DNA of 64,000 nucleotides from UBA1783 sp033808805 (GCA_033808805.1 JAPXMY010000007.1:1-64000); one strand, 5' to 3'; positions 18,105 through 27,865 are shown, counted from the first letter of the stretch. Made by a program: numbers and translations. Notes: generated by a model from the sequence alone, not told the origin.

Positions 18105-18110
18105 ATTATA
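18105..18110 (-). promoter_or_regulatory. Extended -10 promoter giving a leaderless mRNA
   Basis: On the minus strand TGCTATAAT is followed by only 6 nt (TACATT) before ATG, so transcription would begin at or next to the start codon. A weak TTAAGT lies 16 nt upstream of the -10. Confidence 0.6.
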
Positions 18111-18135
18111 GCATCAATACAGAAAAACTTAATCT

Positions 18136-18168
18136 AAAAAAAATGAAAAGAGGAAGTCTTTTCCTCTT
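18136..18168 (-). terminator. Terminator of the ABC/phosphoesterase operon
   Basis: Stem AAGAGGAA/TTCCTCTT with a 5-nt loop is followed on the minus strand by TTCATTTTTTTT, 8 nt after the phosphoesterase stop. Confidence 0.85.
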
Positions 18169-18175
18169 ACTTTTT

Positions 18176-19651
18176 CTACCATGGTGAATTATCATTTTCC
18201 GGATGAGAAATCATTGGAAATCTTCCCAGCTGTGGTTTTCTTATTTCTTTATGCTTTCTAACATACTCAAACAATGTGTCATGTATTGGAATATTGGTAT
18301 TTTCCCATTTGATTTTATCAGCTATTTTGGCAGTTTCATTTCCTCCTGAAGCCATATAGGCACTGGTAGTCACTGAATAGCACCTGTTAAAATCTATTGG
18401 CGTTCCATCCTCTAAAGTAATACTTGCCACTTTTGAAAAAGCAGGTTTAGTATTGTCAATTTTCACAATCAGTCCAGAAAACATAAGGTTGCCATTATTT
18501 CCAAATCTTTTCGGTTCATGGACCAGTTCAAATAAATCCCATATCTGCTGGCCAGTCATTAAGCCATGTTGAAGCGGATCATTGAATCCCATCGCATTGG
18601 ATATAGTAAATCTAGTAATATCTCCTTTGGAAATTTTACGGCCACAGCTGGTACAGTTAAAGTATACAAAATCTGTTTTAGTGTACTCTCTTACAGCATC
18701 AGTTATCAGATTGGCCATCGGTGACTCAACTGCCAGACGCATTTCAATATCTTCTAGAGCAACTCCTAACACTTCTGAAAAATAATATTCATAAGGAGCT
18801 GTTATCCTGTCAACAAATTTTTGGATTTTCTTATCTGCTTTAAAATCGCCATTTATTACATCTATGACTCTGCACTTTTTTCCAACTACTTTTCTTGTTT
18901 CGGTATCAAATGTTAAGGTAACATGCGGAAGCGACTTACCACCAAAACCGCCTTTTGTGACAGCACAATCCATCACTACTCTGGCAAAATCTCCTGGAAT
19001 ATGTCCACCAATCATCACGTCAGGTTTTAAATCGATAATCTGATTCAAAACATCTATCAGTTCTCCTGATTGATCATCTTCAGTGAAGTAAAATGGAAAA
19101 TGAGTCAAACAGATAATAACTTCTGCTCCATTTTCTCTAGCTTCAACAATATATTTTCTTAAGGACTGAACCTGATCCAACACTTTAAAGGGTGCAAAGG
19201 AATTGGCATCAACCATATATTGAGTATACTCAGTTGTAATCCCAATTATTCCGTATTTGATATTGTTTTTTTCAATAATCACATATGGTTTTACTCCTTT
19301 AATAAAATCATTGGTTTCTTTTACTATGATATTGGCACATAAAATTGGAAACTTATCTTTTATATAATCAATGTTTTCTTCCAGCTGTTGCAATCCTCTG
19401 TCAAATTCATGATTTCCTAAAACCATACAATCTGTGCCAATCATCTTCAACCCTTCAAACACTTCTTTACCATGCCATAAAATGCGATTGATGTTGTCTC
19501 CAGCATCTAAAAGTAAAGTATTCTCTTTGTTTTTACTTCTTACAGATTCAACAGCACTATAAAATTTGGCCAGTCCAGGAGCATTATCATACTCTCTGAA
19601 TTCACCACCATAATCTGCATGATTTAAAATATCTATTCTAACTAACGCCAT
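18176..19651 (-). CDS. 5'-nucleotidase-family metallophosphoesterase, cytoplasmic
   Basis: A 491-residue protein with an N-terminal calcineurin-like metallophosphoesterase domain (about 1-270) and a C-terminal 5'-nucleotidase domain (about 285-450). Metal-site motifs LLLDAGDN, VLGNHEFDRG, LTHFPF and IGGHIPGD are visible. The first motif, normally ND-x-HG, reads ADYGG, so the usual metal-binding histidine is a glycine. There is no signal peptide, unlike most family members, which are secreted. It is the last gene of an ABC import operon, so it probably removes phosphate from an imported phosphorylated compound inside the cell. A Ugp-like system for glycerophosphodiesters or nucleotides would fit. 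Confidence 0.75.
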   Translation of the reverse strand: MALVRIDILNHADYGGEFREYDNAPGLAKFYSAVESVRSKNKENTLLLDAGDNINRILWHGKEVFEGLKMIGTDCMVLGNHEFDRGLQQLEENIDYIKDKFPILCANIIVKETNDFIKGVKPYVIIEKNNIKYGIIGITTEYTQYMVDANSFAPFKVLDQVQSLRKYIVEARENGAEVIICLTHFPFYFTEDDQSGELIDVLNQIIDLKPDVMIGGHIPGDFARVVMDCAVTKGGFGGKSLPHVTLTFDTETRKVVGKKCRVIDVINGDFKADKKIQKFVDRITAPYEYYFSEVLGVALEDIEMRLAVESPMANLITDAVREYTKTDFVYFNCTSCGRKISKGDITRFTISNAMGFNDPLQHGLMTGQQIWDLFELVHEPKRFGNNGNLMFSGLIVKIDNTKPAFSKVASITLEDGTPIDFNRCYSVTTSAYMASGGNETAKIADKIKWENTNIPIHDTLFEYVRKHKEIRKPQLGRFPMISHPENDNSPW

Positions 19652-19691
19652 ACATATTCCTTTCTACTACAGTTAACAAGTCTTTTTATCA

Positions 19692-20519
19692 TCAGCCTTT
19701 TAAGCCTCCACGAGATACACCGGTTACAATACTTTTTCTGGCAAATAGAAATAAGACAATCATCGGCAAGACAACTATCGTTGCTCCTGCCATCAATCTT
19801 TCGTATCTGATACCAGTTTCATTGGTAAAGGCAAACAGTCCAAAAGGTAGGGTTCTGTTTTCGGTTGAATTAATAACTAAAATCGCCCATAAAAAACTGT
19901 TCCAGCTGGCAATGGCATTAAGCAGGGCAATTGTTACTAAAGAAGGTTTAGCTATCGGAACTAATATTTCCCAGAGAAACTGCCAGTCACTGGCTCCATC
20001 AATTTTAGCTGAATGATATAAACTGTCTGGAACAGACATAAAGAAATTCCTTAAAATATAGGTATAGAAAATACTGGAAGTAAAAGGAATAATCAGAGCG
20101 ATGATTTTATCATATAAACCAAGTTTGACTATCGTTGAGTAGTTGGTAATGATTAGCATTTCAAAAGGAATCATCATCATGGCAACCAGAGCGGCAAAGA
20201 TAATATCTCTTCCTGGAAATCTCATCTTGGAAAAAGCAAATGCTGCCAGAATGGTATTAAACATGGTAAAGGCCACACAGATGACAGTTACCAGCAGTGA
20301 GTTTTTAAAATATTTTAAAAATGGCGCTGTCTTCAAGGCATATAGATAGTTATCTAAAGTTGGCTTGGCTGGTAGAATTGTTGGCGGTACCTTATTGGCT
20401 TCAAATCCAGTTTTCAGGGAAGTGATAATCATCCAGAAGAAAGGGAAAAACATAATGAGAGCACCAATTGCCAAAATAGTATAAAGTAATATCTTTTTAT
20501 TTCTTTCTGTATTTTTCAT
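19692..20519 (-). CDS. ABC transporter permease (MalG/UgpE family)
   Basis: A 275-residue inner-membrane permease with six predicted helices. The EAA loop that docks the ATPase reads KIDGASDWQFLWEILVP near residue 190. It pairs with the permease encoded upstream. A GAAAGGAG-type ribosome site precedes it. It belongs to the operon of binding protein, ATPase, two permeases and phosphoesterase. Confidence 0.9.
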   Translation of the reverse strand: MKNTERNKKILLYTILAIGALIMFFPFFWMIITSLKTGFEANKVPPTILPAKPTLDNYLYALKTAPFLKYFKNSLLVTVICVAFTMFNTILAAFAFSKMRFPGRDIIFAALVAMMMIPFEMLIITNYSTIVKLGLYDKIIALIIPFTSSIFYTYILRNFFMSVPDSLYHSAKIDGASDWQFLWEILVPIAKPSLVTIALLNAIASWNSFLWAILVINSTENRTLPFGLFAFTNETGIRYERLMAGATIVVLPMIVLFLFARKSIVTGVSRGGLKG

Positions 20520-20533
20520 TGTTTTGCTCCTTT

Positions 20534-21448
20534 CTAGTAGTAGTCATACTTTTTCTGAATCTTATTTTGAACTGCTGTAAACAATAAAATAATTACAAAC
20601 AGAACTATTGCACTGGCTGCCGCATAGCCCAGTTTCAACTTAGTGTAAAACTGCTCATATAAATAAAATATCACGGTATATAAATTATATGCTGGTCCTG
20701 GCTTTCCGCCAAAAAGCATATACAGAGCATCAAAAACCTTAAAGGATGAAATCATATTGACAATCGCTACCAGTCCAATAGTAGGAGCCAGAAGGGGAAC
20801 TGTTATATTAAAGAAAATATCAACTGTTTTTGCTCCATCAACTTTAGCAGCTGTGTAATATTGGGGATCAATATTCTGCAGTCCTGCTAAAAGCAAAATA
20901 ATTGTAAATGGAAGCATACTCCAGACTCCATAAATACATAAACTTATCATCGAATACTGAGGATTATTCAAAAAGTTAATCGCATCAATATTAAATAGCG
21001 ATAATAGATAATTCAATATGCCATAATCATAGTTAAACAGCCAGCGCCAAACCAGTCCTATAGCAGCACTGGAAGTAACCATTGGCATAAAATAGGCAGT
21101 TTGAAACAACCATTGCAGTTTTTCAACACTGTTCAGCATCACCGCAATAAGAATGGAAATTGCCAGAGAAATTCCCACAACTACCAATACATATTGAGTT
21201 GTATTGATTATAGCCTTGATAAATGTTGGATCAGAAAAGATCTTCTGATAGTTACCCAAACCCCAGCCAGAAAAGGTATCGGTTAAAACCTTATAATCTT
21301 CCTTAAAGCTGATTGCTACAGCATTGAAAAATGGATAAACTGTAAATACTAAAATTCCCAACATAAATGGAAGAAGATATAAAGCTGGTTTTAAAAATGT
21401 TTTGGCAGTTACTTTTTCATCACTTTTTACTTTTTTTAACTTACTCAT
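20534..21448 (-). CDS. ABC transporter permease (MalF/UgpA family)
   Basis: A 304-residue permease with six helices and an EAA loop (KVDGAKTVDIFFNITVP) near residue 205. Its start overlaps the ATPase gene's end by 8 nt, so the two are translationally coupled. The C-terminus is charged (QNKIQKKYDYY). Substrate specificity lies with the binding protein. Confidence 0.9.
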   Translation of the reverse strand: MSKLKKVKSDEKVTAKTFLKPALYLLPFMLGILVFTVYPFFNAVAISFKEDYKVLTDTFSGWGLGNYQKIFSDPTFIKAIINTTQYVLVVVGISLAISILIAVMLNSVEKLQWLFQTAYFMPMVTSSAAIGLVWRWLFNYDYGILNYLLSLFNIDAINFLNNPQYSMISLCIYGVWSMLPFTIILLLAGLQNIDPQYYTAAKVDGAKTVDIFFNITVPLLAPTIGLVAIVNMISSFKVFDALYMLFGGKPGPAYNLYTVIFYLYEQFYTKLKLGYAAASAIVLFVIILLFTAVQNKIQKKYDYY

Positions 21449-22502
21449 AGTATCTTTCTCCTGTCAGCTCATCAAACAAGAAAACTCCTTCTTTTTTAAA
21501 ACCAATATTTATATTGTCGCCAATTTTAATTGGTTTGAAGGCATCAATATAACCTCGAAGATTAAATGAACCAATTTTTAAATTCACCAGGGTATCCTTA
21601 CCCGATAGATATGATTCAACTATCTCACTTCTAATTTTGTCATCAGCATTAAAAGTAAGAGCCTCTGCTCTTGAAGCCAGAATTACTCTTGCTCCTTCAT
21701 CTACCTGCCATTTATGGTTGGTTTTAATAATCTGATTATCTCCATCAACTTTAATACCGCCTTCAGTATAGATGCCATGCAGCTGATTGATGGTTGGAGA
21801 TCCAATAAAGTCAGCAACAAAAAGATTGGCTGGCTGATTATATAGATTTCTTGATTTATCGTATTGCTGCATTTCACCCAGCTTCATCAGCATGATGTAA
21901 TCAGAAATAGCACTTGCCTCTTCCTGGTCATGAGTAACAAAGAAAGTAGTTACCCCTGATTCTCTTTGTATTCTTCTGATTTCTTCTCTCATCTCGACAC
22001 GCAGCTTGGCGTCCAGATTACTTAAAGGTTCATCAAGCAATAACAGTTTAGGATTTTTCACCAGGGCTCTGGCAATAGCCACACGTTGCTGTTGGCCTCC
22101 GCTCAGTTCTTTTGGCTTTCTGTTTAAATACTCTTCAATATGAACCATCCTGGCAAACTCCCTGGCTTTTGCTATTCTTTCAGCCTTTGGGACCTTCTTT
22201 ATTTTTAAAGGAAAACAAATATTTTCCAGTACTGTCATGTGTGGATATAAAGCATAGTTTTGAAATACTAAGCCTACTTCCCTTTTGTCAGGGGTTAAAT
22301 CAGTCACATCTTTATCATCAAAGAATATTTGCCCCTCAGTAACTGGTAAAATACCAGAAAGCATATTTAACATTGTTGTCTTGCCACAACCAGATGGACC
22401 CAAAAGGGCGATTAATTTACCACTTTCAAATTCAGCAGTTAAACTTTTAACTGCTGTTACATCGCCAAAACGTTTAGTCAGGTTTTTTACTTTTACTTTC
22501 AT
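21441..22502 (-). CDS. ABC transporter ATPase (MalK/UgpC family)
   Basis: A 353-residue ATPase. It shows Walker A GPSGCGKTT, Q-loop VFQNYALYPHM, signature LSGGQQQR and Walker B LLLLDEPLSNLDAKLR, then a C-terminal TOBE/OB region (about 235-353) typical of the MalK/UgpC/MsmK branch. The ATG at 22502 has GGGGG upstream; the TTG 15 nt earlier falls in the ribosome site. A hairpin lies between it and the binding-protein gene. Confidence 0.92.
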   Translation of the reverse strand: MKVKVKNLTKRFGDVTAVKSLTAEFESGKLIALLGPSGCGKTTMLNMLSGILPVTEGQIFFDDKDVTDLTPDKREVGLVFQNYALYPHMTVLENICFPLKIKKVPKAERIAKAREFARMVHIEEYLNRKPKELSGGQQQRVAIARALVKNPKLLLLDEPLSNLDAKLRVEMREEIRRIQRESGVTTFFVTHDQEEASAISDYIMLMKLGEMQQYDKSRNLYNQPANLFVADFIGSPTINQLHGIYTEGGIKVDGDNQIIKTNHKWQVDEGARVILASRAEALTFNADDKIRSEIVESYLSGKDTLVNLKIGSFNLRGYIDAFKPIKIGDNINIGFKKEGVFLFDELTGERYYE

Positions 22503-22571
22503 TTTTATTTCCCCCAATTATTATTTTTATATGAACGTTAAAAACTAACGAAATTTTCTTCTTTAATTATA

Positions 22572-22601
22572 AGTAACCACACCTAAAAAGGTGTGGTTAC
22601 G
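22572..22601 (-). other. Intercistronic hairpin between binding protein and ATPase genes
   Basis: Perfect 11-bp stem GTAACCACACC/GGTGTGGTTAC, 6-nt loop, 13 nt after the binding-protein stop. On the minus strand it is followed by TTATAATT, a weak tail. It probably protects or partly terminates the message so that more binding protein than transporter is made. Confidence 0.75.
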
Positions 22602-22614
22602 TTTTTTCATTTAA

Positions 22615-23874
22615 TTATTGATTTAATTCTGCATTAGCAGCAGCAATCATATCATCCAAAGCAACTTTTGGATCAACATTGTTTAAACAAGCTTCTGAAA
22701 TCATTTTGTCAATAGCTGTACGAACACCAGCTGAACCTTTGATAGAATTTAACCAGTTAATATAATCTTTGCCTTCATATAACGCTTTAGCAGCAATGTT
22801 GGTATTGATATAATCCTGATATTCAGCAGTTTCCATACCTGAAATATATGCTGGAAGAGCACCGAAATTAATTGCCCATCTAGAAGTCATTTCAGTAGAA
22901 GTAAACCATTTCAAGAATTTATAAGCTGCTTCCGCTTTAGCATCAGTAGTTTTGAAACAGACAAATCCACCACCCCAGCTTGAAGAATATAAAACTTTTC
23001 CTGCCTGAGGAATTGGAGCACAGCCAACTTCAAATGCTCCACCATTCATAGTAGCATATCCAACACCAGCACTTGAACCGATATAGCTGGCTACAGCGCC
23101 TGAACAGAATGGTCCTGAAAGATAGTAGTCATCACCAGGCAAGCGGAAAATTCCTTCTTTAATACAATCTGCCAGCCAGGTTAATTGTTCTAAAGCAATA
23201 TCATAATCGAAATCCATCTGCTTTGTTTCAGGGTTAATGTATCCTGAACCATTTTGAATTAATAAGCCTTGGAATGTATCAATAGCACTATCTGTACCGA
23301 AACCAGGTTTTCCTGTTTTTTCATAAATTGTGCGGCTTACAGTTTCTAATTCTTCCCAGGTTGTTGGAACTTCCAGTCCTAATTCATCAAACAAAGTCTT
23401 GTTATAGTAGAATACTTCTGAAGTACAGATATTAGGAATCATGTAAATAGCATCTCCACCCCACTGAGTAATTTCACCATAAACATAACCTGTCAGGTTT
23501 TCTTTGAAGTTTGGAATTCCAATAGTTGCATCATTGATATATGGTGCAAAATTTACCAGTAAGCCTTCTTCAATATAGTCTGCTACATTTGTTGGGAAGC
23601 GGCTGCAGATATCTGGTCCAACCCCATTGCGAATAGCTTGAAGTAAGTTAGCATCAAAGTCCTGATAAGGCTGTTGAACCAGCACTACCTTAACCTCATC
23701 TTGTGATGCATTGAACTCATCAACAATACCGGTCAGATACTCGTTATGATGTTCGGTATAGGTATGCCAATATGTAATTTCAACTGGTCCTTCATTTTCA
23801 ACCACTGGTTTTTTACATGCTGTCATACTTGCAAGCATCAAAACTGCCAATAAAATAGTTAATAGTTTTTTCAT
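22615..23874 (-). CDS. Extracellular solute-binding lipoprotein (family 1)
   Basis: A 419-residue binding protein of the MalE/UgpB type. The N-terminus is a lipoprotein signal with cysteine at the end of LASMTACKK (residue 20). The mature part shows EITYWHTYTEHHNEYL and a PTTWEELETVSRTIYEKTG segment typical of sugar-binding proteins. It captures the substrate outside the cell and delivers it to the two permeases downstream. A phosphoesterase at the operon end hints at a phosphorylated ligand such as a glycerol-phosphate ester, but plain oligosaccharides cannot be excluded. Confidence 0.9.
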   Translation of the reverse strand: MKKLLTILLAVLMLASMTACKKPVVENEGPVEITYWHTYTEHHNEYLTGIVDEFNASQDEVKVVLVQQPYQDFDANLLQAIRNGVGPDICSRFPTNVADYIEEGLLVNFAPYINDATIGIPNFKENLTGYVYGEITQWGGDAIYMIPNICTSEVFYYNKTLFDELGLEVPTTWEELETVSRTIYEKTGKPGFGTDSAIDTFQGLLIQNGSGYINPETKQMDFDYDIALEQLTWLADCIKEGIFRLPGDDYYLSGPFCSGAVASYIGSSAGVGYATMNGGAFEVGCAPIPQAGKVLYSSSWGGGFVCFKTTDAKAEAAYKFLKWFTSTEMTSRWAINFGALPAYISGMETAEYQDYINTNIAAKALYEGKDYINWLNSIKGSAGVRTAIDKMISEACLNNVDPKVALDDMIAAANAELNQ

Positions 23875-24198
23875 TTTTTCTCCCTTCCTATTTTCCTATC
23901 TATATTCCAAAAAAGTTATCTAAACTTTTATCGGTAAAATACTTCCAACGCAAACAATTTTAATAAAATAATTCATATAAGTAAATAGTAAATTCTCCTG
24001 TAAGATCGGAAGTATAATTCAGCTGTTTTTGGACAGATATATCATGAATTTTTTAGTGTTTCAGCTTAAGCTTTTAGAAAGCTTTCTTAAATTCCTATAA
24101 TAAAATCTCTCCATATTTTCTTTCAGTTACCATTTTATTATAGCCAAAATCTTACTATATAACAATATTTAATAGAATTATAAATAAGCCTTTAATTT
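23875..24198 (-). promoter_or_regulatory. Long leader region of the ABC operon
   Basis: No gene lies here. On the minus strand a good promoter is at 24137-24165 (TTGTTA, 17 nt, TATAAT), giving a leader of about 260 nt. A second candidate is at 23957-23985 (TTTACT, 17 nt, TAAAAT), much closer to the gene. The leader contains the palindrome AGAAAGCTTTCT and a copy of AAGCTTAAGCTT-like sequence. It matches no riboswitch I can recognise. Confidence 0.55.
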
Positions 24199-24233
24199 AA
24201 AAATCCTACACCATCTTCGGTGCAGGATTTTTC
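24199..24233 (-). terminator. Terminator of the M16 peptidase operon
   Basis: On the minus strand AAAATCCTGCACC pairs with GGTGTAGGATTTT around a 6-nt loop, directly after the peptidase stop. Confidence 0.9.
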
Positions 24234-27119
24234 TTATAACTCTAATGTTTTATCAATAATGTCTTCACATTGCTCCAGCAAATTAGCCCCTGCAACAATA
24301 CATACAGCAGCATTTTCACTTACCTTGTCAAATACATCTTTTATCTTTAAGAAATCTTCTTTGGTGGTAGATAAAATCTGTGTTCTTAATTCACATTTAT
24401 CCTGATAAGTCATATTTGAAAAATATTCCTCGTTACCGGTGCTGATTTTAGTTTTAGCAGTTAATAGCGGATCACTTTCACCAATAGTACCAATGATAAG
24501 ATTGTCTAAGTTGTCTATGTGATTATAATAGTTATCTAAAAAATCACTTGTTGCTTTATAAACATCAATTGAATGTCTTGGATTTGGATCACGATATGAG
24601 AAGAACATGATATTACCTGCTTTACTGGTAATACCACAACCATATGCTCCGCCTTTAGCTCTGATTTCACTCCATAGATAGTCAAATCCTAAAACCTTAT
24701 TTACAACGGCCAGATTTCCTTTGATATCTTTAATAGCTTCGCTGACATTGGCACCCATTGCAGCATAACCAACCCCTGATGCTATAACGATTCCTTCATT
24801 TACTTTAGGCATTGTTTCTCTTTTTGCCTTAACAACTGAACTTTCATCTTCTTTAACTGCTGCCAGTATCTTTCTTATGCCTTCTTCTTTCTGAGCACTC
24901 ATAATACTTAAGGTCAATCGATTCTTAGTAAAGATGGAATTGTAGATACCTTGAAGCTTTTCTAATTTTTCTTCGTTAAAATTATCTATCAGACCCTTAA
25001 TATAGTTGTAGAAACTGTAGCCTTCCATCACTTCCCTGACTGTTCCAAATTCACAGGTAGAAGCCATTACTCTATTGCCTGCATAGCTATGTCCGGCCAT
25101 GGAGATTTCCATTTCCATCATTGCCTTACCCTGTTTTAAAACATTTAACACCGCTTTTACATCGTTGAAAAGCAGATCATATAAATGTTCCTTAACAATA
25201 TCAAAAGCAATCTCATTGTTTTTATCCAAGCAGGAATAGGTAACTGCTACCAGATGTTTATATCCATCATCATGTTCATGCGGAACCAATGTATTTTTAA
25301 CTTTGAAGCTACCCAGATAAGTATTTCTAATTCTAGCCAGTTCACTGGTTGAATGATTTTTAGAAGCCAGTTCATCGATTAATTTAATAACTACAGCTAA
25401 ATCCTGACAATCTTCAAGAGAAAGGTCTTCAACATTGAAGTATAAAGCACCATAGCTGATTCCTTCAGCTTCTGGTTTGTAGCTGATTACTGTCACTCCA
25501 TCGACTTCAGTTATTTCCTTTTCAATGAGTGCTGGTTTTTCATCAATATCACTTAACTCTAAAGTAGGCAATGTCGCCTTAACTTCAGCTGATTCTTCTT
25601 CTGATTGCCACTTTGTCAATTGTTTATTGAAGGCAATCATTTCTTCAATTTCTTTTTCTGATAATGATTCTTTAAATTCAGCCAGCTCTTTTTCCAGAGC
25701 TTCTTGTTTTTCAGCTTCCATTGTGGTTGAAGGAACCATCAGCAAGGCAGCATGATGGGCTGGATCTAATAAATATTTTTCAATTAATTTTTCAAAATAA
25801 TCAGTTTCAATCTTTTCTCTTAATGATTTATAAACATCAGCATTACATAAGCCATCTAATGGATCACCACCATAGTTCCAGCTCCCCATCGCCAGGATAG
25901 TGTAAATAATTCCCTTTGGAGCATAGCCGAAATCTCTTTCCTTGTTGGAAAACTCCATTTTGTTCAGATTAGCTGTCAGTTCATCCTTGTTTAAGCCTTC
26001 TTTAACAAGTTTTTCTAAAACTTCTTTAATTGTTGAAACAATTTCATCATATTTTTCTTTCTCAGTATTATTAATCAGCATATAAAAACTTGGCTGTAAC
26101 AGGAAGGTGTCAACACCAACCATAACATTTTCAGCTAAACCTTTTTCTAAAATTGCTTTTACTAAAACCGATTCATTGTTCTCAGCTAAAACATTAGAAA
26201 TAATCTGAAAAGCTGTATTAACTTCATAATCATCAAAGTCTGCCAGACCAAAGCCAAATGAAGCAATAGCCTTGTTAGTCGTATCTATGTGAGCTGGTAC
26301 TGCATATTCTTTTACTACAACATCCTTGACAATTGGTTTTTGTTTGTTAATTTTATCTACCTGGGCATTTTCTGTGTATCCAGCTAAATATTCAGCATCA
26401 ATAATGCCTAATATTTCGTCCAGATTCATCCTGCCATCAAGGAAAATCATTGAATTTGTCGGATGATAATATTTGGCATGTGAAGCCTTAAATTCTTCAT
26501 AAGTCAATTCCGGAATCATATCAGGATTACCACCAGAAGAATACTGATAACAGTTATCAGGGAACATTTCATTAAGTAAAAACTCCGTAGCCATACTCTC
26601 TGCTGTAGAGTAGGCACCCTTCATTTCGTTATAGACAACGCCCTTATAAATAATCGGTTCTTCTTTGTCATTTATTTCATAATGCCAGCCTTCCTGTCTA
26701 AAAATATTCTCATTTTTAAGACAAAGTGGGTTGAATACTGCATCCAGGTAAACTCTGATAAGATTTCTGAAGTCTTTATCATTTCTCGAACTTACTGGAT
26801 AAACTGTTTTATCTGGAAAAGTCATCGCATTAAGGAAAGTATTTAAAGAACTCTTCAATAAATCAACAAATGGTTCTTTTAATGGGAATCTTTCTGAACC
26901 ACCCAAGACTGAGTGTTCCAAAATATGGAATACACCAGTATGATCAGTTGGAATTGTTTTAAAACCAATAGCAAACGTTTTATTGTCTTCATCCCTGTCT
27001 AAATATAAAAGCTGTGCTTTAGTGCTTAAATGAGTCATATAATAGGCTGTTGCCTTTAACTCATCACTTTCCACAACCTTCTCTACTTTAAATCCTTTAA
27101 TAATATCGTTTATTTTCAT
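24234..27119 (-). CDS. M16C family zinc metallopeptidase (PreP-like)
   Basis: A 961-residue insulinase-type peptidase of the M16C (presequence protease, Cym1/falcilysin) branch. The inverted zinc motif HxxEH is at HILEHSVLGGS near residue 67, and the distal zinc glutamate is probably in VVYNEMKGAYS near 164. The chain is full length, with two M16 halves joined by a helical linker rich in Glu/Lys (about 470-530). No signal peptide is visible, so it is cytoplasmic and probably degrades peptides of moderate size. Two small membrane-protein genes precede it. Confidence 0.92.
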   Translation of the reverse strand: MKINDIIKGFKVEKVVESDELKATAYYMTHLSTKAQLLYLDRDEDNKTFAIGFKTIPTDHTGVFHILEHSVLGGSERFPLKEPFVDLLKSSLNTFLNAMTFPDKTVYPVSSRNDKDFRNLIRVYLDAVFNPLCLKNENIFRQEGWHYEINDKEEPIIYKGVVYNEMKGAYSTAESMATEFLLNEMFPDNCYQYSSGGNPDMIPELTYEEFKASHAKYYHPTNSMIFLDGRMNLDEILGIIDAEYLAGYTENAQVDKINKQKPIVKDVVVKEYAVPAHIDTTNKAIASFGFGLADFDDYEVNTAFQIISNVLAENNESVLVKAILEKGLAENVMVGVDTFLLQPSFYMLINNTEKEKYDEIVSTIKEVLEKLVKEGLNKDELTANLNKMEFSNKERDFGYAPKGIIYTILAMGSWNYGGDPLDGLCNADVYKSLREKIETDYFEKLIEKYLLDPAHHAALLMVPSTTMEAEKQEALEKELAEFKESLSEKEIEEMIAFNKQLTKWQSEEESAEVKATLPTLELSDIDEKPALIEKEITEVDGVTVISYKPEAEGISYGALYFNVEDLSLEDCQDLAVVIKLIDELASKNHSTSELARIRNTYLGSFKVKNTLVPHEHDDGYKHLVAVTYSCLDKNNEIAFDIVKEHLYDLLFNDVKAVLNVLKQGKAMMEMEISMAGHSYAGNRVMASTCEFGTVREVMEGYSFYNYIKGLIDNFNEEKLEKLQGIYNSIFTKNRLTLSIMSAQKEEGIRKILAAVKEDESSVVKAKRETMPKVNEGIVIASGVGYAAMGANVSEAIKDIKGNLAVVNKVLGFDYLWSEIRAKGGAYGCGITSKAGNIMFFSYRDPNPRHSIDVYKATSDFLDNYYNHIDNLDNLIIGTIGESDPLLTAKTKISTGNEEYFSNMTYQDKCELRTQILSTTKEDFLKIKDVFDKVSENAAVCIVAGANLLEQCEDIIDKTLEL

Positions 27120-27133
27120 CTAAAAACCTCCTA

Positions 27134-27463
27134 TTAAAAAAATATATAACCAAAATAAATATATATCATTGCATAAATAATGGAATTTATTCCAACAAAA
27201 GATAAAATTCTACTAAATACAGCAACTCTGATCAAACCTAAATCAAATAATAGAACCAATACAAATAAGCCAGCTACCACAAACTTTTTAATCCAGCCAC
27301 TTGATTTTTTACTATATGTGCTTAAATAGACGCCAAAAATAAATAGTAACATTGCTTTTAAAAAGTAAATAAATGTGCTGCTGACTGGAAAATATCTCTG
27401 TATCAGTGATAACAGGAGTGAACCTGCCAATATTACAATTAGTGGAATACCATATCTTTTCAT
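27134..27463 (-). CDS. Small membrane protein, unknown
   Basis: A 109-residue protein with three to four hydrophobic helices (about 5-22, 28-46, 60-82, 88-108). It ends in an aromatic stretch, YIYFGYIFF. It lies 14 nt upstream of the M16 peptidase and 12 nt downstream of another small membrane protein, so the three form an operon. I do not recognise the family. Confidence 0.6.
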   Translation of the reverse strand: MKRYGIPLIVILAGSLLLSLIQRYFPVSSTFIYFLKAMLLFIFGVYLSTYSKKSSGWIKKFVVAGLFVLVLLFDLGLIRVAVFSRILSFVGINSIIYAMIYIYFGYIFF

Positions 27464-27475
27464 ATTATCATCCTC

Positions 27476-27865
27476 CTATACTACTCTGGCACTGCTATAG
27501 GCAAAATAACCTGCTGCTACTCTATAGCCGATGTCAAACAGTGTGTCATAGCCACCAGTAAAAGTGCTTAGATAATATGTAATATTAAAATCATAAGCAA
27601 CCATATCACAGAATAAAATACATGCCGCTGTCAGAACAGCAGCTAAAATTGAAAACTGTATCTGCACACCTTTACCGAAATATTGAATAACATTTCCAAT
27701 TGCCAGTCCAATCGGTAAATAAAGAATCACAAAATATAAATGGAATACTTTAATCAGAATTACGTTCAATATAGTAATTAAAAGTGTAAAAAGACTACCG
27801 AAAAGAATAGCTCTGGTAAATCTCTGCCTTCTTGTTAAGGCTGGTTTGTTAAACGCTTTAAACAT
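27476..27865 (-). CDS. Small membrane protein, unknown
   Basis: A 129-residue protein with a basic N-terminus (KPALTRRQRFTR) and three or four hydrophobic helices. It is the first gene of the operon leading to the M16 peptidase. No conserved motif is recognised. Confidence 0.6.
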   Translation of the reverse strand: MFKAFNKPALTRRQRFTRAILFGSLFTLLITILNVILIKVFHLYFVILYLPIGLAIGNVIQYFGKGVQIQFSILAAVLTAACILFCDMVAYDFNITYYLSTFTGGYDTLFDIGYRVAAGYFAYSSARVV

